Source: Porticoccaceae bacterium (GTDB lineage Bacteria; Pseudomonadota; Gammaproteobacteria; Pseudomonadales; Porticoccaceae). Taken from it: a DNA stretch of 57,358 nt. Under the pieces are notes generated by a model. That model searched no databases, was not told the origin of the DNA, and worked only from the letters and a program-made list of their open reading frames with translations. The DNA lies in contig JAQXEN010000076.1 of assembly GCA_029250825.1 (NCBI GenBank), forward strand, positions 1-57,358, read 5' to 3'. Shown one piece after another: positions 40,051 through 48,954 of this stretch (position 1 is the first letter of the stretch; each line of letters starts with the position of its first letter). A program made the translations under genes and the position numbers.

Positions 40051-42819
40051 ATGGACAATACAACCCCGCTGATTCTAGTCGATGGCTCTTCCTACCTCTA
40101 TCGCGCCTACCATGCACTGCCGCCCTTGACCAACAGCAAGGGCAAGCCCACCGGCGCAGTTAAAGGTGTTATCAATATGATGCGGCGCCTGCAGAAAGAC
40201 TATCCCCAGAGCACCCATGTGGTGGTCTTCGATGCCAAGGGCAAAACCTTTCGCGACGACATTTATACCGAATACAAAGCCAATCGACCGCCGATGCCGG
40301 ACGATCTGCGGGAGCAGATAGCGCCCATCCATGCAATTATTCAAGCTATGGGCATGCCCATGTTGATCATTGACGGAGTCGAGGCGGACGATGTGATTGG
40401 CACACTGGCACTGCAGGCTACCGCGGCAAAACAGGCGGTGGTGATCTCCACGGGCGATAAAGATATCGCCCAGTTGGTCAATGAACATATCACTCTAATC
40501 AACACCATGAACAACAGCGCTATGGATAGGGCAGGGGTGATTGAGAAGTTTGGTATTCCCCCAGAGCTGATTATTGATTATCTGGCGCTGCTGGGTGACA
40601 AGTCAGACAATATTCCCGGCGTCCCCGGTGTCGGAGAGAAGACCGCTCTGGGATTACTTCAGGGCATAGGTAGCTTGGATGATATTTACGCCAACCTCGA
40701 TGATGTCGCGGGCCTCGCATTTCGCGGTGCCAAAACCATGTCCCCCAAGTTGCTGGACAATAAAGACCTAGCCTACCTCTCCTACGAGCTAGCGACCATT
40801 AAAACCGATGTTGAGATGCCCATGCATCTGTCGGAGCTAAAGAATGGCGAGCCAGACAGAGCCGCATTACTCAGCCTGTTTAAGGATATGGAGTTTAAAA
40901 CCTGGATTGAGGAAGCCCAAGGCAGCACTGAAACCAAGCCAGCCGCCGCAGCAAGCTCGCCGGCAGGGGTAGATAATAAGCCTGCAGCACCAGTGGATAC
41001 TCCGGTTGTAGAGAAAGACTATCAGGTGGTGCTAACCGAGCAGGATCTGACAGTTTGGCTTGAAAAGATTGCATCAGCCGACTTGGTGGCGGTGGATACA
41101 GAGACTACCAGTCTCGACTATATGCGCGCCCAGTTAGTGGGTATCTCAGTCTCCACAGCCCCGGGAGAGGCCTGCTATATTCCCTTTGCCCACGACTATA
41201 TGGGCGCTCCAGAGCAGCTTAAGCCCGAGTTTGTCCTCGACAGCCTGAAATCTTATCTTGAAGACCCCGAGCTGAAAAAAGTCGGTCAAAACCTCAAGTA
41301 TGATATGAGTGTGCTGGCACAACATGGCATCACCCTGCGCGGCGTTGCTTTTGACACCATGCTCGAATCCTATGTGCTCGATTCAGTGGCAAGCCGCCAT
41401 GATATGGATAGCTTGGCGCTGAACTATCTGGGCGAAGAAACGATTAAATTTGCCGATGTCGCCGGCAAAGGCGCTGCTCAGCTCACCTTTAATCAGGTAG
41501 CCCTTGAGCAGGCGACCCCCTATGCCGCGGAAGATGCGGATATTACTCTGCGCCTGCATCAAACCCTGTGGCCGCGAGTTGCCGCCGAGGCGACGCTGAA
41601 AAAAGTCTTTGAGAATATTGAGTTGCCACTGGTCCCAGTCCTCTCCTGTATAGAGCGCACTGGTGCTCTGGTGGATGACACGCTGCTATTTCAGCAGAGT
41701 CAGGAACTCTCTGCGCGACTGGGGGAACTGGAGACCGAAGCCTGGGATCTGGCAGGGCAGCAGTTTAATCTGGCTTCGCCAAAGCAGCTGGGTGAAATAC
41801 TCTTCGAAAAACTAGAGATACCAGTGCTGAAAAAAACTGCCAAGGGCGCCCCCTCCACCAAAGAGGAAGTGCTTCAGGAGCTGGCCTTGGATTATCCCCT
41901 GCCCAAGGTGCTACTCGAGCACCGTGGACTAGCAAAACTCAAGTCCACCTACACCGATAAGCTTCCCACCATGATCAATTCGCTCACCGGACGCATTCAC
42001 ACCTCCTATCATCAGTCGGGAACCGCCACCGGACGACTCTCATCATCGGATCCCAATCTGCAGAACATTCCTATACGCAGCGCCGAGGGCCGCCGCGTGC
42101 GTCAGGCCTTTATTGCCGCCCCGGGCTGCAAGTTGGTAGCTGCGGATTACTCGCAAATTGAGCTGCGCATCATGGCCCACCTGTCAGAGGATCCCAGTCT
42201 ACTGGCCGCCTTTAGTGCTGGTCAGGATATTCACCGCGCCACTGCCGCAGAGGTCTTTGGGGTTGATGCAGGTGATGTCACCACTGATCAGCGCCGCAGC
42301 GCCAAGGCGATTAACTTCGGCCTTATTTATGGGATGTCTGCCTTTGGTCTGGCCCGTCAGCTAGGCATCAATCGGAAACAGGCTGCGGAATATATTGAAC
42401 TCTACTTCACCCGCTATCCGGGGGTGCAGAATTACATGAACAATATTCGCCACACCGCCGCCGAAAATGGCTTTGTTGAAACGGTTTTTGGTCGCCGGCT
42501 ATATCTGCCAGAGATCAATGCCAGCAATGGTATGCGCCGTCAGGCGGCAGAGCGCACGGCGATCAATGCGCCGATGCAGGGCACCGCAGCGGATATTATC
42601 AAGTTAGCCATGATCAATGTGCACAGCTGGCTGGAAAACAGTCACCTAACCAGCAAAATTATTATGCAGGTCCACGATGAACTGGTTCTCGAAGTGCCAG
42701 AGTCGGAGATGGAGGAGATTAAGCAGGGTCTCAATGACCTGATGGAGGGCGCTGCAGAGCTGTTAGTGCCCTTGGTGGTTGATATTGGCGTAGGCGACAA
42801 CTGGGATGAGGCACACTAG
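40051..42819 (+). CDS. polA: DNA polymerase I
   Basis: Pol I fills gaps and removes primers. From ATG 40051 the product is 922 residues. Domains: 5' nuclease (1 to about 290; [41 protein letters not shown]), 3'-5' exonuclease (about 325-515; intact D349-T-E351, so proofreading is expected), and polymerase (about 545-922; catalytic D699 in [11 protein letters not shown], the O-helix [15 protein letters not shown], and D876-E877 in QVHDELVLE). GTG 40042 would add MEN; the GTGGAAA there looks more like the ribosome site. Confidence 0.96.
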   Translation: MDNTTPLILVDGSSYLYRAYHALPPLTNSKGKPTGAVKGVINMMRRLQKDYPQSTHVVVFDAKGKTFRDDIYTEYKANRPPMPDDLREQIAPIHAIIQAMGMPMLIIDGVEADDVIGTLALQATAAKQAVVISTGDKDIAQLVNEHITLINTMNNSAMDRAGVIEKFGIPPELIIDYLALLGDKSDNIPGVPGVGEKTALGLLQGIGSLDDIYANLDDVAGLAFRGAKTMSPKLLDNKDLAYLSYELATIKTDVEMPMHLSELKNGEPDRAALLSLFKDMEFKTWIEEAQGSTETKPAAAASSPAGVDNKPAAPVDTPVVEKDYQVVLTEQDLTVWLEKIASADLVAVDTETTSLDYMRAQLVGISVSTAPGEACYIPFAHDYMGAPEQLKPEFVLDSLKSYLEDPELKKVGQNLKYDMSVLAQHGITLRGVAFDTMLESYVLDSVASRHDMDSLALNYLGEETIKFADVAGKGAAQLTFNQVALEQATPYAAEDADITLRLHQTLWPRVAAEATLKKVFENIELPLVPVLSCIERTGALVDDTLLFQQSQELSARLGELETEAWDLAGQQFNLASPKQLGEILFEKLEIPVLKKTAKGAPSTKEEVLQELALDYPLPKVLLEHRGLAKLKSTYTDKLPTMINSLTGRIHTSYHQSGTATGRLSSSDPNLQNIPIRSAEGRRVRQAFIAAPGCKLVAADYSQIELRIMAHLSEDPSLLAAFSAGQDIHRATAAEVFGVDAGDVTTDQRRSAKAINFGLIYGMSAFGLARQLGINRKQAAEYIELYFTRYPGVQNYMNNIRHTAAENGFVETVFGRRLYLPEINASNGMRRQAAERTAINAPMQGTAADIIKLAMINVHSWLENSHLTSKIIMQVHDELVLEVPESEMEEIKQGLNDLMEGAAELLVPLVVDIGVGDNWDEAH

Positions 42820-42878
42820 TCATTTTCAGCGGGTTTGATACTCAAAAGGGCGGGTGAAAGGGAGGTCTGGTCTCAAGG

Positions 42879-42900
42879 AATAAATTATTTTTAATTTATT
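42879..42900. repeat. AT-only perfect inverted repeat before the sRNA promoter
   Basis: Nine-base arms (42879-42887 and 42892-42900) with a TTTT loop form a perfect inverted repeat made only of A and T. It ends 12 bases before the -35-like GAACTA of the candidate small RNA. It could be an UP element, an operator, or a weak polA 3' hairpin. Confidence 0.5.
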
Positions 42901-42912
42901 TCAATTATTTGT

Positions 42913-42938
42913 GAACTATTTCGTTTCAGCCTGTCTGA
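42913..42938 (+). promoter_or_regulatory. Sigma-E/AlgU-like promoter of the candidate sRNA
   Basis: GAACTA at 42913-42918 and TCTGA at 42934-42938 are separated by 15 bases. This resembles the envelope-stress promoter form GAACTT-N16-TCTGA with a spacer one base short. Transcription would begin near 42944-42946. The same sigma class drives ErsA at this locus in Pseudomonas. Confidence 0.5.
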
Positions 42939-42944
42939 ATAAGG

Positions 42945-43050
42945 GCAAGACATGATTGCTTACTCTCCCCCAACCTAAGCAACTGCAACGCTGAAACTCC
43001 CAAGCAAAGCAAAGCAGACACCCGGTTCAACTTTGAACCGGGTTTTTTTT
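42945..43050 (+). ncRNA. Candidate small RNA between polA and engB (Spot 42/ErsA position)
   Basis: The polA-engB gap carries the Spot 42 gene in enterobacteria and ErsA in Pseudomonas. Here a promoter-like element at 42913-42938 precedes a region of about 105 bases that ends in a textbook intrinsic terminator: arms 43020-43029 and 43034-43043, four-base loop and eight T. The body contains a C/U-rich single-stranded-looking patch (CTCTCCCCCAACC at about 42963-42975), suited to pairing with ribosome sites, and an AAGCAAAGCAAAGC repeat. No ORF fits. The boundaries are estimated. Confidence 0.65.
43020..43050 (+). terminator. Intrinsic terminator of the polA-engB sRNA
   Basis: A perfect 10-pair GC-rich stem (arms 43020-43029 and 43034-43043; ACCCGGTTCA and its complement) with loop ACTT is followed by eight T (43043-43050). 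This is the strongest hairpin in the gap. Confidence 0.9.
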
Positions 43051-43091
43051 GTCTGGTTTTTTTTGCTAAAAGAGTTTTTAAGGAGCTGTTT

Positions 43092-43730
43092 TTAATCTGT
43101 GGCGGGATCAACAAAGTCTGAGTTCAGCCAGTGGCCCAGCACCGACTCCAATTCAGGGAGGCCCTGCTTCTTTAGAGAAGAGAAGGTCTGAACACTCAAA
43201 AGTGTGCAGCCGGGATCCATATCGCGCAAATGTTTTTCTACCATCAGCAGCGCGTTCTGTCCTGGCCCGCGTTTGAGCTTGTCTGACTTGGTCAGCAAGA
43301 TATGCACCGGCAAGCCCGCCTGAGCTGCCCAGTTGAGCATCTGCAGATCGAACTCCTGCAGAGGATGGCGAATATCCATCAGCAAGACTAGACCGGCAAG
43401 GCTTTGGCGCAACTGCAGATATTCGGCGAGATCCCGATCCCACTCGCGTTTCATCTCAATGGGGACCTTGGCATAGCCGTATCCGGGAAGATCCACCAGC
43501 CGTTTATCATCCCCCAGATCAAAGAAGTTAATCAGCTGCGTGCGCCCCGGGGTTTTGCTTGTTCTGGCAAGCCCGCGGATGCGTGTAAGGGTATTAATCG
43601 CGCTGGATTTGCCGGCATTAGAGCGTCCGGCAAAGGCCACCTCACAACCGTTGTCTTCAGGGCATTGTTTGATTGAGGGGGCGCTGGTTAAAAAACTAAT
43701 GCGCCGATAGTCGATATGATTTGAATCCAT
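43092..43730 (-). CDS. engB: Ribosome biogenesis GTP-binding protein EngB (YihA/YsxC)
   Basis: EngB is an essential small GTPase in 50S assembly. From ATG 43730 the product is 212 residues (E. coli 210) with G1 [15 protein letters not shown]3 [10 protein letters not shown] and G4 LTKSDKL. The longer frame to 43874 adds 48 residues unlike the family. No clear ribosome site precedes the chosen start. It faces polA across the sRNA gap, the same order as in E. coli and Pseudomonas. Confidence 0.92.
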   Translation of the reverse strand: MDSNHIDYRRISFLTSAPSIKQCPEDNGCEVAFAGRSNAGKSSAINTLTRIRGLARTSKTPGRTQLINFFDLGDDKRLVDLPGYGYAKVPIEMKREWDRDLAEYLQLRQSLAGLVLLMDIRHPLQEFDLQMLNWAAQAGLPVHILLTKSDKLKRGPGQNALLMVEKHLRDMDPGCTLLSVQTFSSLKKQGLPELESVLGHWLNSDFVDPATD

Positions 43731-43774
43731 GAATAAAGGGTCACTATCTGGCTGTAAGAGTTGCCGCATATTGG

Positions 43775-43782
43775 TATATAAT
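43775..43782 (+). promoter_or_regulatory. Candidate promoter for the cytochrome c4 gene
   Basis: TATATAAT at 43775-43782 is preceded by TG (43772-43773), giving an extended -10 pattern 91 bases before the cytochrome start. The -35 is poor. The same region lies upstream of engB on the other strand. Confidence 0.35.
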
Positions 43783-43872
43783 GCGCCGGCTTTAGCCGAC
43801 ATGGCTAGGGTACAGATTAAAGTAGTTGCACGAAAGACACCTATTCTAGCCGATTGCACGAGTTGATTAACC

Positions 43873-44514
43873 ATGAAAAAAAGCTTTTTAACGATTATTT
43901 GTCTGGTAGCTGCATTTACAGCTAATCAGGTTTTGGCATCTGGCGATGCTGCAGCAGGAAAAAACAAGGTAGCAATGTGCGCCGGTTGTCATTCAAGCGA
44001 TGGCAATAGCATGGTTTCTGCATTTCCTAAGCTAGCTGGCTTAGGCGAAAAATATTTATACCGTCAATTGCAGGACATCAAGTCCGGTAAACGCGTGATT
44101 GTCGAGATGACCGGTCTACTGGATGCGAACTCCGATCAAGACCTGCAGGATATGGCCGCGTTTTACGACAGCCAGCAGCGCAGCATTGCCGGCGCTCAGG
44201 AAATTAGCCTGATTGGCTACAGCGATCCAGTTGAAGCCCTAGAGCTTGGCGAAGACATTTACCGCGGCGGCAACCTCAAGACAGGTGTTCCCTCTTGCAC
44301 TGGTTGTCACTCACCTGCCGGCACCGGCAATGGCCCTGCGGGCTATCCTGGTCTGGGTGGTCAGCACGCGGATTATATTGAAAGCCAGCTGCTCAAATAT
44401 CAGAGTGGCGAGCGCAACAGCGGTGCCAATGCCAAGATTATGCAGGGTGTTGCTGAGCGTCTAAGCAATAAAGAGATTAAAGCAGTGGCCAACTATATTT
44501 CTGGGCTCAACTGA
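43873..44514 (+). CDS. Di-haem cytochrome c4
   Basis: Cytochrome c4 is a periplasmic electron carrier to terminal oxidases. The 213-residue product has a signal peptide (1 to about 22) and two haem domains: C36-A-G-C-H40 and C141-T-G-C-H145, each followed by a Met axial ligand candidate ([20 protein letters not shown]). It probably feeds the caa3 oxidase encoded 8-15 kb away. The location next to engB is the same as in pseudomonads. Confidence 0.95.
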   Translation: MKKSFLTIICLVAAFTANQVLASGDAAAGKNKVAMCAGCHSSDGNSMVSAFPKLAGLGEKYLYRQLQDIKSGKRVIVEMTGLLDANSDQDLQDMAAFYDSQQRSIAGAQEISLIGYSDPVEALELGEDIYRGGNLKTGVPSCTGCHSPAGTGNGPAGYPGLGGQHADYIESQLLKYQSGERNSGANAKIMQGVAERLSNKEIKAVANYISGLN

Positions 44515-44530
44515 TTTAAGCATAGAGCTG

Positions 44531-44555
44531 CGATCCCTGAGTGACTCAGGGATCG
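44531..44555. terminator. Perfect stem-loop between cytochrome c4 and dsbA
   Basis: Arms 44531-44541 and 44545-44555 form an 11-pair perfect stem with loop TGA. The nearest T-run (44564-44570, TTCTTTTT) is about 10 bases further, so it may be a weak terminator or an mRNA-stabilising hairpin 16 bases after the cytochrome stop. Confidence 0.55.
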
Positions 44556-44621
44556 AGTAGAGTTCTTTTTCAGCCGATTTTAGCCGTGGAAGACAATTAA
44601 ATCGTTTTACAGGAGTTTCTT

Positions 44622-45263
44622 ATGTCGCGACGTATTCTCAGTTATGTTTTTTTAATCCTTCTGCTGCCCGTTTCAATCGGTTGTGCAGCTGAGGACAGCA
44701 AGTACAAAGCAGGCGTTGACTATGAAGTGCTACCACAGGCTGTGAGAACGGCTAATTCGGCAAAGATCGAAGTGAATGAAGTATTCGCTTACACCTGTGG
44801 TCACTGCTTTAACTTTGAGTCAGTGCTCGAACCCTGGATTGAGACACTGGCTGCCGATGTTGATATGCAGCGCACCCCAGCAGTTTGGCAGCCCGCCATG
44901 GAACTCTATGCCCGCGCCTACTACAGCGCTAGCATGCTCAAGGTTCTGGATCAGGTGCATATGGCAATTTTTGAAGCCATCCATGTCAAGCGCGATGGCA
45001 TTCGTTCAGAGCAGGATTTAACCAAGTATTTTGTCGCTGCCGGTGTTAGCCCTGAGAAATTCTCTCAGGTCTTTAACTCCTTTGGCATGAGCAGCATGGT
45101 CAACCAAGCCAAGGCCCGCATGCGCGGTTATCGCACTCAGGGAACACCAGAGATGGTGGTTAACGGCAAGTACCGAGTCAGTTCCAGAATGTCTGGTGGC
45201 TTTGAAGGCATGATCGCTGTCGCCGACTATCTGATTGCCAAAGAGCGTGCCGCCGCGCAATAA
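44622..45263 (+). CDS. dsbA: Thiol:disulfide interchange protein DsbA
   Basis: DsbA introduces disulfides in periplasmic proteins. The 213-residue product has an N-terminal export signal, the active site C59-G-H-C62 (EVFAYTCGHCFNFE) instead of the CPHC of E. coli, an alpha-helical insert and the cis-Pro loop GTPEMVVNGKY. The signal ends in SIGCAAED, so either a lipoprotein at C21 or cleavage after Ala is possible. GGAG at about 44612-44615 is the ribosome site. It lies next to cytochrome c4, as in pseudomonads. Confidence 0.92.
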   Translation: MSRRILSYVFLILLLPVSIGCAAEDSKYKAGVDYEVLPQAVRTANSAKIEVNEVFAYTCGHCFNFESVLEPWIETLAADVDMQRTPAVWQPAMELYARAYYSASMLKVLDQVHMAIFEAIHVKRDGIRSEQDLTKYFVAAGVSPEKFSQVFNSFGMSSMVNQAKARMRGYRTQGTPEMVVNGKYRVSSRMSGGFEGMIAVADYLIAKERAAAQ

Positions 45264-45453
45264 GCGCGCTAGCCGTTCCAACAACAGGTTTTACACTGCC
45301 CTTAATAGGTCAGATCAATAATCATAATGAGCAAAAGCACTGTATAGAGCGTAAGACTGAGACTAGACTTGCCGACCGGCGATTGGATCTACAGTCTATG
45401 TCGCCCTATTAACTCTCATAACTGTTATTAATTAAAAGAAGCTACCGCACTCC

Positions 45454-46569
45454 ATGAAGCCAATTAATAAGCCCGCTAATCCAAACTTCTCCTCTGGCCC
45501 CTGCTCCAAGCGTCCGGGTTATGACCTCAATAATCTTGATGTCGACACTCTGGGCCGCTCACATCGCTCCAGTGTTGGCAAACTTGCCCTAGGTCGTGCC
45601 TGCACCGATACCGCAGAGATTCTTGGCTTGCCGGAAGGCTACAGAGTCGGAGTCGTTCCGGCTTCAGATACCGGCGCCTTTGAAATGATTATGTGGTCGG
45701 TGCTCGGTGCCCGCCCAGTGGATGTCTTTGCCTGGGAATCTTTTGGCAGTGGCTGGCTAACCGATGCCACCAAACAGCTAAAATTAGATAACCTTCAGAG
45801 CTACACTGCGGACTACGGTCAGCTGCCGGATATGACTCAGGCCAACCCGGATCACGATACCGTGTTTACCTGGAATGGCACCACCGCCGGCGTCAAACTG
45901 CCCAATGCAGATTGGATCAGCGATGAGCGCACTGGCCTGTCTATCTGCGATGCCACCTCAGCAGTCTTTGCGATGGAAATGCCCTGGGAAAAGCTTGATG
46001 TAGTGACCTACAGCTGGCAGAAAGTGCTCGGCGGCGAAGGCGGTCACGGCATGTTAATTCTCAGCCCTCGAGCGGTTAAACGCTTGGAGAGCTACACTCC
46101 GGCCTGGCCTCTGCCAAAGATCTTCCGCCTGACCAAAGGTGGCAAGTTAATTGAAGGTATTTTCCGCGGCGAAACCATCAATACCCCCTCGATGCTCTGC
46201 GTAGCCGATTATCTCGATGCCCTCGACTGGGTGCGATCGATCGGTGGCCTGCCAGCGGCGATTGCCAAATCCAATGCCAATCTCGATGTGATTAAAGGCT
46301 TTGTTGAGAGCCGTCCCTGGGCACATTTCTTGGCTCAGGAAGCAGATCAAATTTCCAATACCAGTGTTTGCTTAACCCTTGATCTCGAGGCAGATCAGGT
46401 TAAACAGATTGTTAAATTGTTAGCCTCTGAGGCGGTTGCCTACGACATAGGTGCCTACCGCGATGCACCGGCGGGCCTGCGTATCTGGTGTGGCGCCACT
46501 GTTGAGGCATCAGATCTAGAAGCACTGTTGCCATGGCTCGATTGGGCCTATAGCGAAGTAAGCGCGTAA
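45454..46569 (+). CDS. serC: Phosphoserine aminotransferase (alphaproteobacterial/Methanosarcina type)
   Basis: SerC makes phosphoserine from 3-phosphohydroxypyruvate and glutamate using PLP. The 371-residue product opens [13 protein letters not shown] and has the PLP-lysine segment [16 protein letters not shown]. These features match the subfamily common in alphaproteobacteria and Methanosarcina rather than the E. coli SerC type. serA follows after 75 bases, so the two first steps of serine synthesis are together. The upstream 190-base gap (45264-45453) shows no ORF. Confidence 0.93.
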   Translation: MKPINKPANPNFSSGPCSKRPGYDLNNLDVDTLGRSHRSSVGKLALGRACTDTAEILGLPEGYRVGVVPASDTGAFEMIMWSVLGARPVDVFAWESFGSGWLTDATKQLKLDNLQSYTADYGQLPDMTQANPDHDTVFTWNGTTAGVKLPNADWISDERTGLSICDATSAVFAMEMPWEKLDVVTYSWQKVLGGEGGHGMLILSPRAVKRLESYTPAWPLPKIFRLTKGGKLIEGIFRGETINTPSMLCVADYLDALDWVRSIGGLPAAIAKSNANLDVIKGFVESRPWAHFLAQEADQISNTSVCLTLDLEADQVKQIVKLLASEAVAYDIGAYRDAPAGLRIWCGATVEASDLEALLPWLDWAYSEVSA

Positions 46570-46644
46570 AGACCTAATTCGTAAGCTCTTAGCTCATAAA
46601 ACTTGCCACTGACTAAAAGATTAAAAACCGAGACCACAAAAACT

Positions 46645-47814
46645 ATGTATAAAATTCGTACCTACAATGCTATTTCATCTAAAGGCTTGAGCCGTTTCCC
46701 TACCGACAGCTACGAGGTGTCCAGCGAAACAACTGATGCAGATGGCATTTTGTTGCGCAGCCAGAAACTGCACACTGAAGTCATGCCCGAGTCCGTGGTG
46801 GCTATCGCCCGTGCCGGCGCAGGTACGAACAATATTCCTGTGGCTGATTACACCGATAAGGGCATTGTTGTTTTCAACACTCCAGGCGCCAATGCCAACG
46901 CGGTAAAAGAACTGATTGTCGCGGCACTGCTGATGGGCTCGCGAGATATTTATGGTGGCATGAACTATGTGCAAAATCTCACTGAGATGACCGATTCAGG
47001 TGAGATGGGCAAGTTGCTGGAAAAAGAGAAAAAGAATTTTGCCGGTGGCGAAATCAAGGGCAAAACCCTGGGTGTAGTCGGCCTCGGTGCGATTGGCTCA
47101 ATGATTGGCAACCTGGCCCTAGAGCTGGGCATGAATGTAGTAGGTTACGATCCGGCCATTTCGGTTGAGGCTGCCTGGCAGCTGTCGAGCAGTGTTGAGC
47201 GCATGGAAAATCTTGAAGCGCTGTTGGCCTGCTCAGACTTTATTACCCTGCACGTGCCAGCCATTGCTGCCACTAAGCACCTGATCAACAGCAAGACCCT
47301 TTCGGGCATGAAGAGCACTGCTAAGATTCTTAACTTTGCCAGGGAAGAGATTGTCAGCAGCGCCGATATGGTTGCCGCTCTCGATGGCGGTGTGATCGCC
47401 GGTTATATCACTGACTTTCCAGCCCCTGAATTACTTGGCCGCAAGGATGTCTTGTTGATGCCGCACATTGGTGCCAGCACCGAAGAAGCGGAAGAGAACT
47501 GCGCTGTAATGGCCGCTAATCAGCTGATGGACTTCCTTGAGAACGGTAACATCCTAAACTCGGTTAACTACCCGAAAATCAGAATGTCACGCAATGGTGG
47601 AACCCGCATCACCTTCACCAACAAAAACGTTCCCAAGGTATTGGGTAGCGTGCTGTCGATATTAGCCGATGGCGAGATCAATGTTGTCGATATGGTGAAC
47701 AAGAGCCGTGACGAAATTGCCTACAATATTATCGATATCGAAGGCGATCTCAGCGACAGCCTCCGTGACCAGATAGCGGCTGTGGACGGTGTTATCCACG
47801 TGCGAATTATCTAA
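46645..47814 (+). CDS. serA: D-3-phosphoglycerate dehydrogenase
   Basis: SerA oxidises 3-phosphoglycerate, the first step of serine synthesis. From ATG 46645 the product is 389 residues. It has the 2-hydroxyacid dehydrogenase fold with ARAGAGTNNIPV, NAD loop GVVGLGAIGSMIG, catalytic Arg region LNFAREEI and His in LLMPHIGASTEEAEEN, and a C-terminal ACT domain (about 315-389) ending GVIHVRII that may sense serine. An upstream in-frame start at 46603 adds 14 residues of no visible homology. Confidence 0.93.
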   Translation: MYKIRTYNAISSKGLSRFPTDSYEVSSETTDADGILLRSQKLHTEVMPESVVAIARAGAGTNNIPVADYTDKGIVVFNTPGANANAVKELIVAALLMGSRDIYGGMNYVQNLTEMTDSGEMGKLLEKEKKNFAGGEIKGKTLGVVGLGAIGSMIGNLALELGMNVVGYDPAISVEAAWQLSSSVERMENLEALLACSDFITLHVPAIAATKHLINSKTLSGMKSTAKILNFAREEIVSSADMVAALDGGVIAGYITDFPAPELLGRKDVLLMPHIGASTEEAEENCAVMAANQLMDFLENGNILNSVNYPKIRMSRNGGTRITFTNKNVPKVLGSVLSILADGEINVVDMVNKSRDEIAYNIIDIEGDLSDSLRDQIAAVDGVIHVRII

Positions 47815-47824
47815 ATACTGCTCT

Positions 47825-47856
47825 CCGCTGAGGTGGCGTTCAGCTTACCTCAGTGG
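47825..47856. terminator. Stem-loop between convergent serA and the AraC-type gene
   Basis: Arms 47825-47834 and 47847-47856 pair in 9 of 10 positions plus a G-U, with a 12-base loop. It overlaps the end of the minus-strand gene and is followed on the plus strand by AAAATAGTTTT. A shared terminator is possible. Confidence 0.35.
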
Positions 47857-48832
47857 AAAATAGTTTTGCCCGAACGGTGTGGCGATATTCCTTAGGGCTA
47901 TTGCCGGACCAGTGTTTAAAGCGTGATGAAAACCAGCTGGCATCGTTGTAACCGCTGTAGCCAGCAATCTCCAAAATGGTCAGATCCGTGTTCTTCAATA
48001 GATCACAGGCAAATGTCATGCGAATATCCATCAGATAATCACCCGGTGTCTTGCCGGTTGCTGCGACAAAGCGCCGATTAAAAGTGCGCGTGCTCATGCC
48101 AAATTGCGCGGCCAATTCCGGCACTGCCAACTGCTTGCTAAGGTTATCCTCAATCCACATCTGTGCCTGCACAATGGTCTCATCGCTGTGGGTTGTATGC
48201 TGGTCACTGAGCGATAGAGGCTCGGTTAAATTGCGAATCTCATGGAAAAAATTACGCTGAGCCTGACGCGCAATCACTCGACCAAAAATACGCTCCACCT
48301 GATGCATAATCAGTTCCGCCATCGCATTAATGCTCGCCGCACAAAAAATATTTCCAGACTGTGTGGTGAAGTGCTGGCGCGCCAGTTTAACTTTCGGATA
48401 GCTGCGCTGCAGTTGGTCAAAGTAGTGCCAATGGGTAGTCGCCGATTTATCGTCTAACAGCCCCGCCTCGGCCAGAAAGCAGACGCCGGTACCTACCGCG
48501 GTAAAGCTGCTGTTGCGTTGATGCTGTTCCTGTAACCAGGGAATATAGGCCTGATTATTGCGTACCGCCGGACGCGGATTGCGCCACAGTGCCGGTATAT
48601 GAATCAGATCGCTGGTAAAGGCATCGTCTATAGAGTGGGTCGGACTGAGCTGGAAGCCAGCAGAGGTCTGCACCGGTTGGCCATCAGCGCTAACCCAGCG
48701 GATCTTCAGTTTGTTGTGGGGATCTCTGGCGGCCCGGGCCATAGCCTGAGCAAATTGAAAAATCTCAGCCGCCAGCGTAGTGCTAGAGACGAGCATATTG
48801 TCACAGAGTAAAAGCGTTAGATTAAAGGCCAT
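47840..48832 (-). CDS. GlxA-type transcriptional regulator (DJ-1 domain plus AraC HTH)
   Basis: The 330-residue product from ATG 48832 has an N-terminal DJ-1/PfpI-like domain (about 1-190, with FTAVGTGVCFLAEAGLLDD at the nucleophile elbow) and a C-terminal AraC/XylS DNA-binding domain (about 220-320; LAAQFGMSTRTFNRRFVAATG and EIAGYSGYNDASWFSSRFK). Its signal is unknown. It is divergent from fabY, 122 bases apart, so control of that gene is a fair guess. An ATG at 48850 would add six residues. Confidence 0.88.
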   Translation of the reverse strand: MAFNLTLLLCDNMLVSSTTLAAEIFQFAQAMARAARDPHNKLKIRWVSADGQPVQTSAGFQLSPTHSIDDAFTSDLIHIPALWRNPRPAVRNNQAYIPWLQEQHQRNSSFTAVGTGVCFLAEAGLLDDKSATTHWHYFDQLQRSYPKVKLARQHFTTQSGNIFCAASINAMAELIMHQVERIFGRVIARQAQRNFFHEIRNLTEPLSLSDQHTTHSDETIVQAQMWIEDNLSKQLAVPELAAQFGMSTRTFNRRFVAATGKTPGDYLMDIRMTFACDLLKNTDLTILEIAGYSGYNDASWFSSRFKHWSGNSPKEYRHTVRAKLFSTEVS

Positions 48833-48954
48833 AATGGCGCAATATACCATGAAGTGGCCTAAATATCGTACATTTTGGCGAAGTCACAAGAGAACTCTCT
48901 GTCAGCCCTGCCACACTACTCGCCTCTTAATTGCTCCACATCAAGGACGTTCCT

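Noticed and set aside
40075..40488. 137-codon open frame on the minus strand
   Set aside because: Inside the 5' nuclease region of polA; no homology or start signal.
43731..43874. 48-residue N-terminal extension of EngB
   Set aside because: Not found in the family; the region holds promoter-like sequence for the cytochrome gene.
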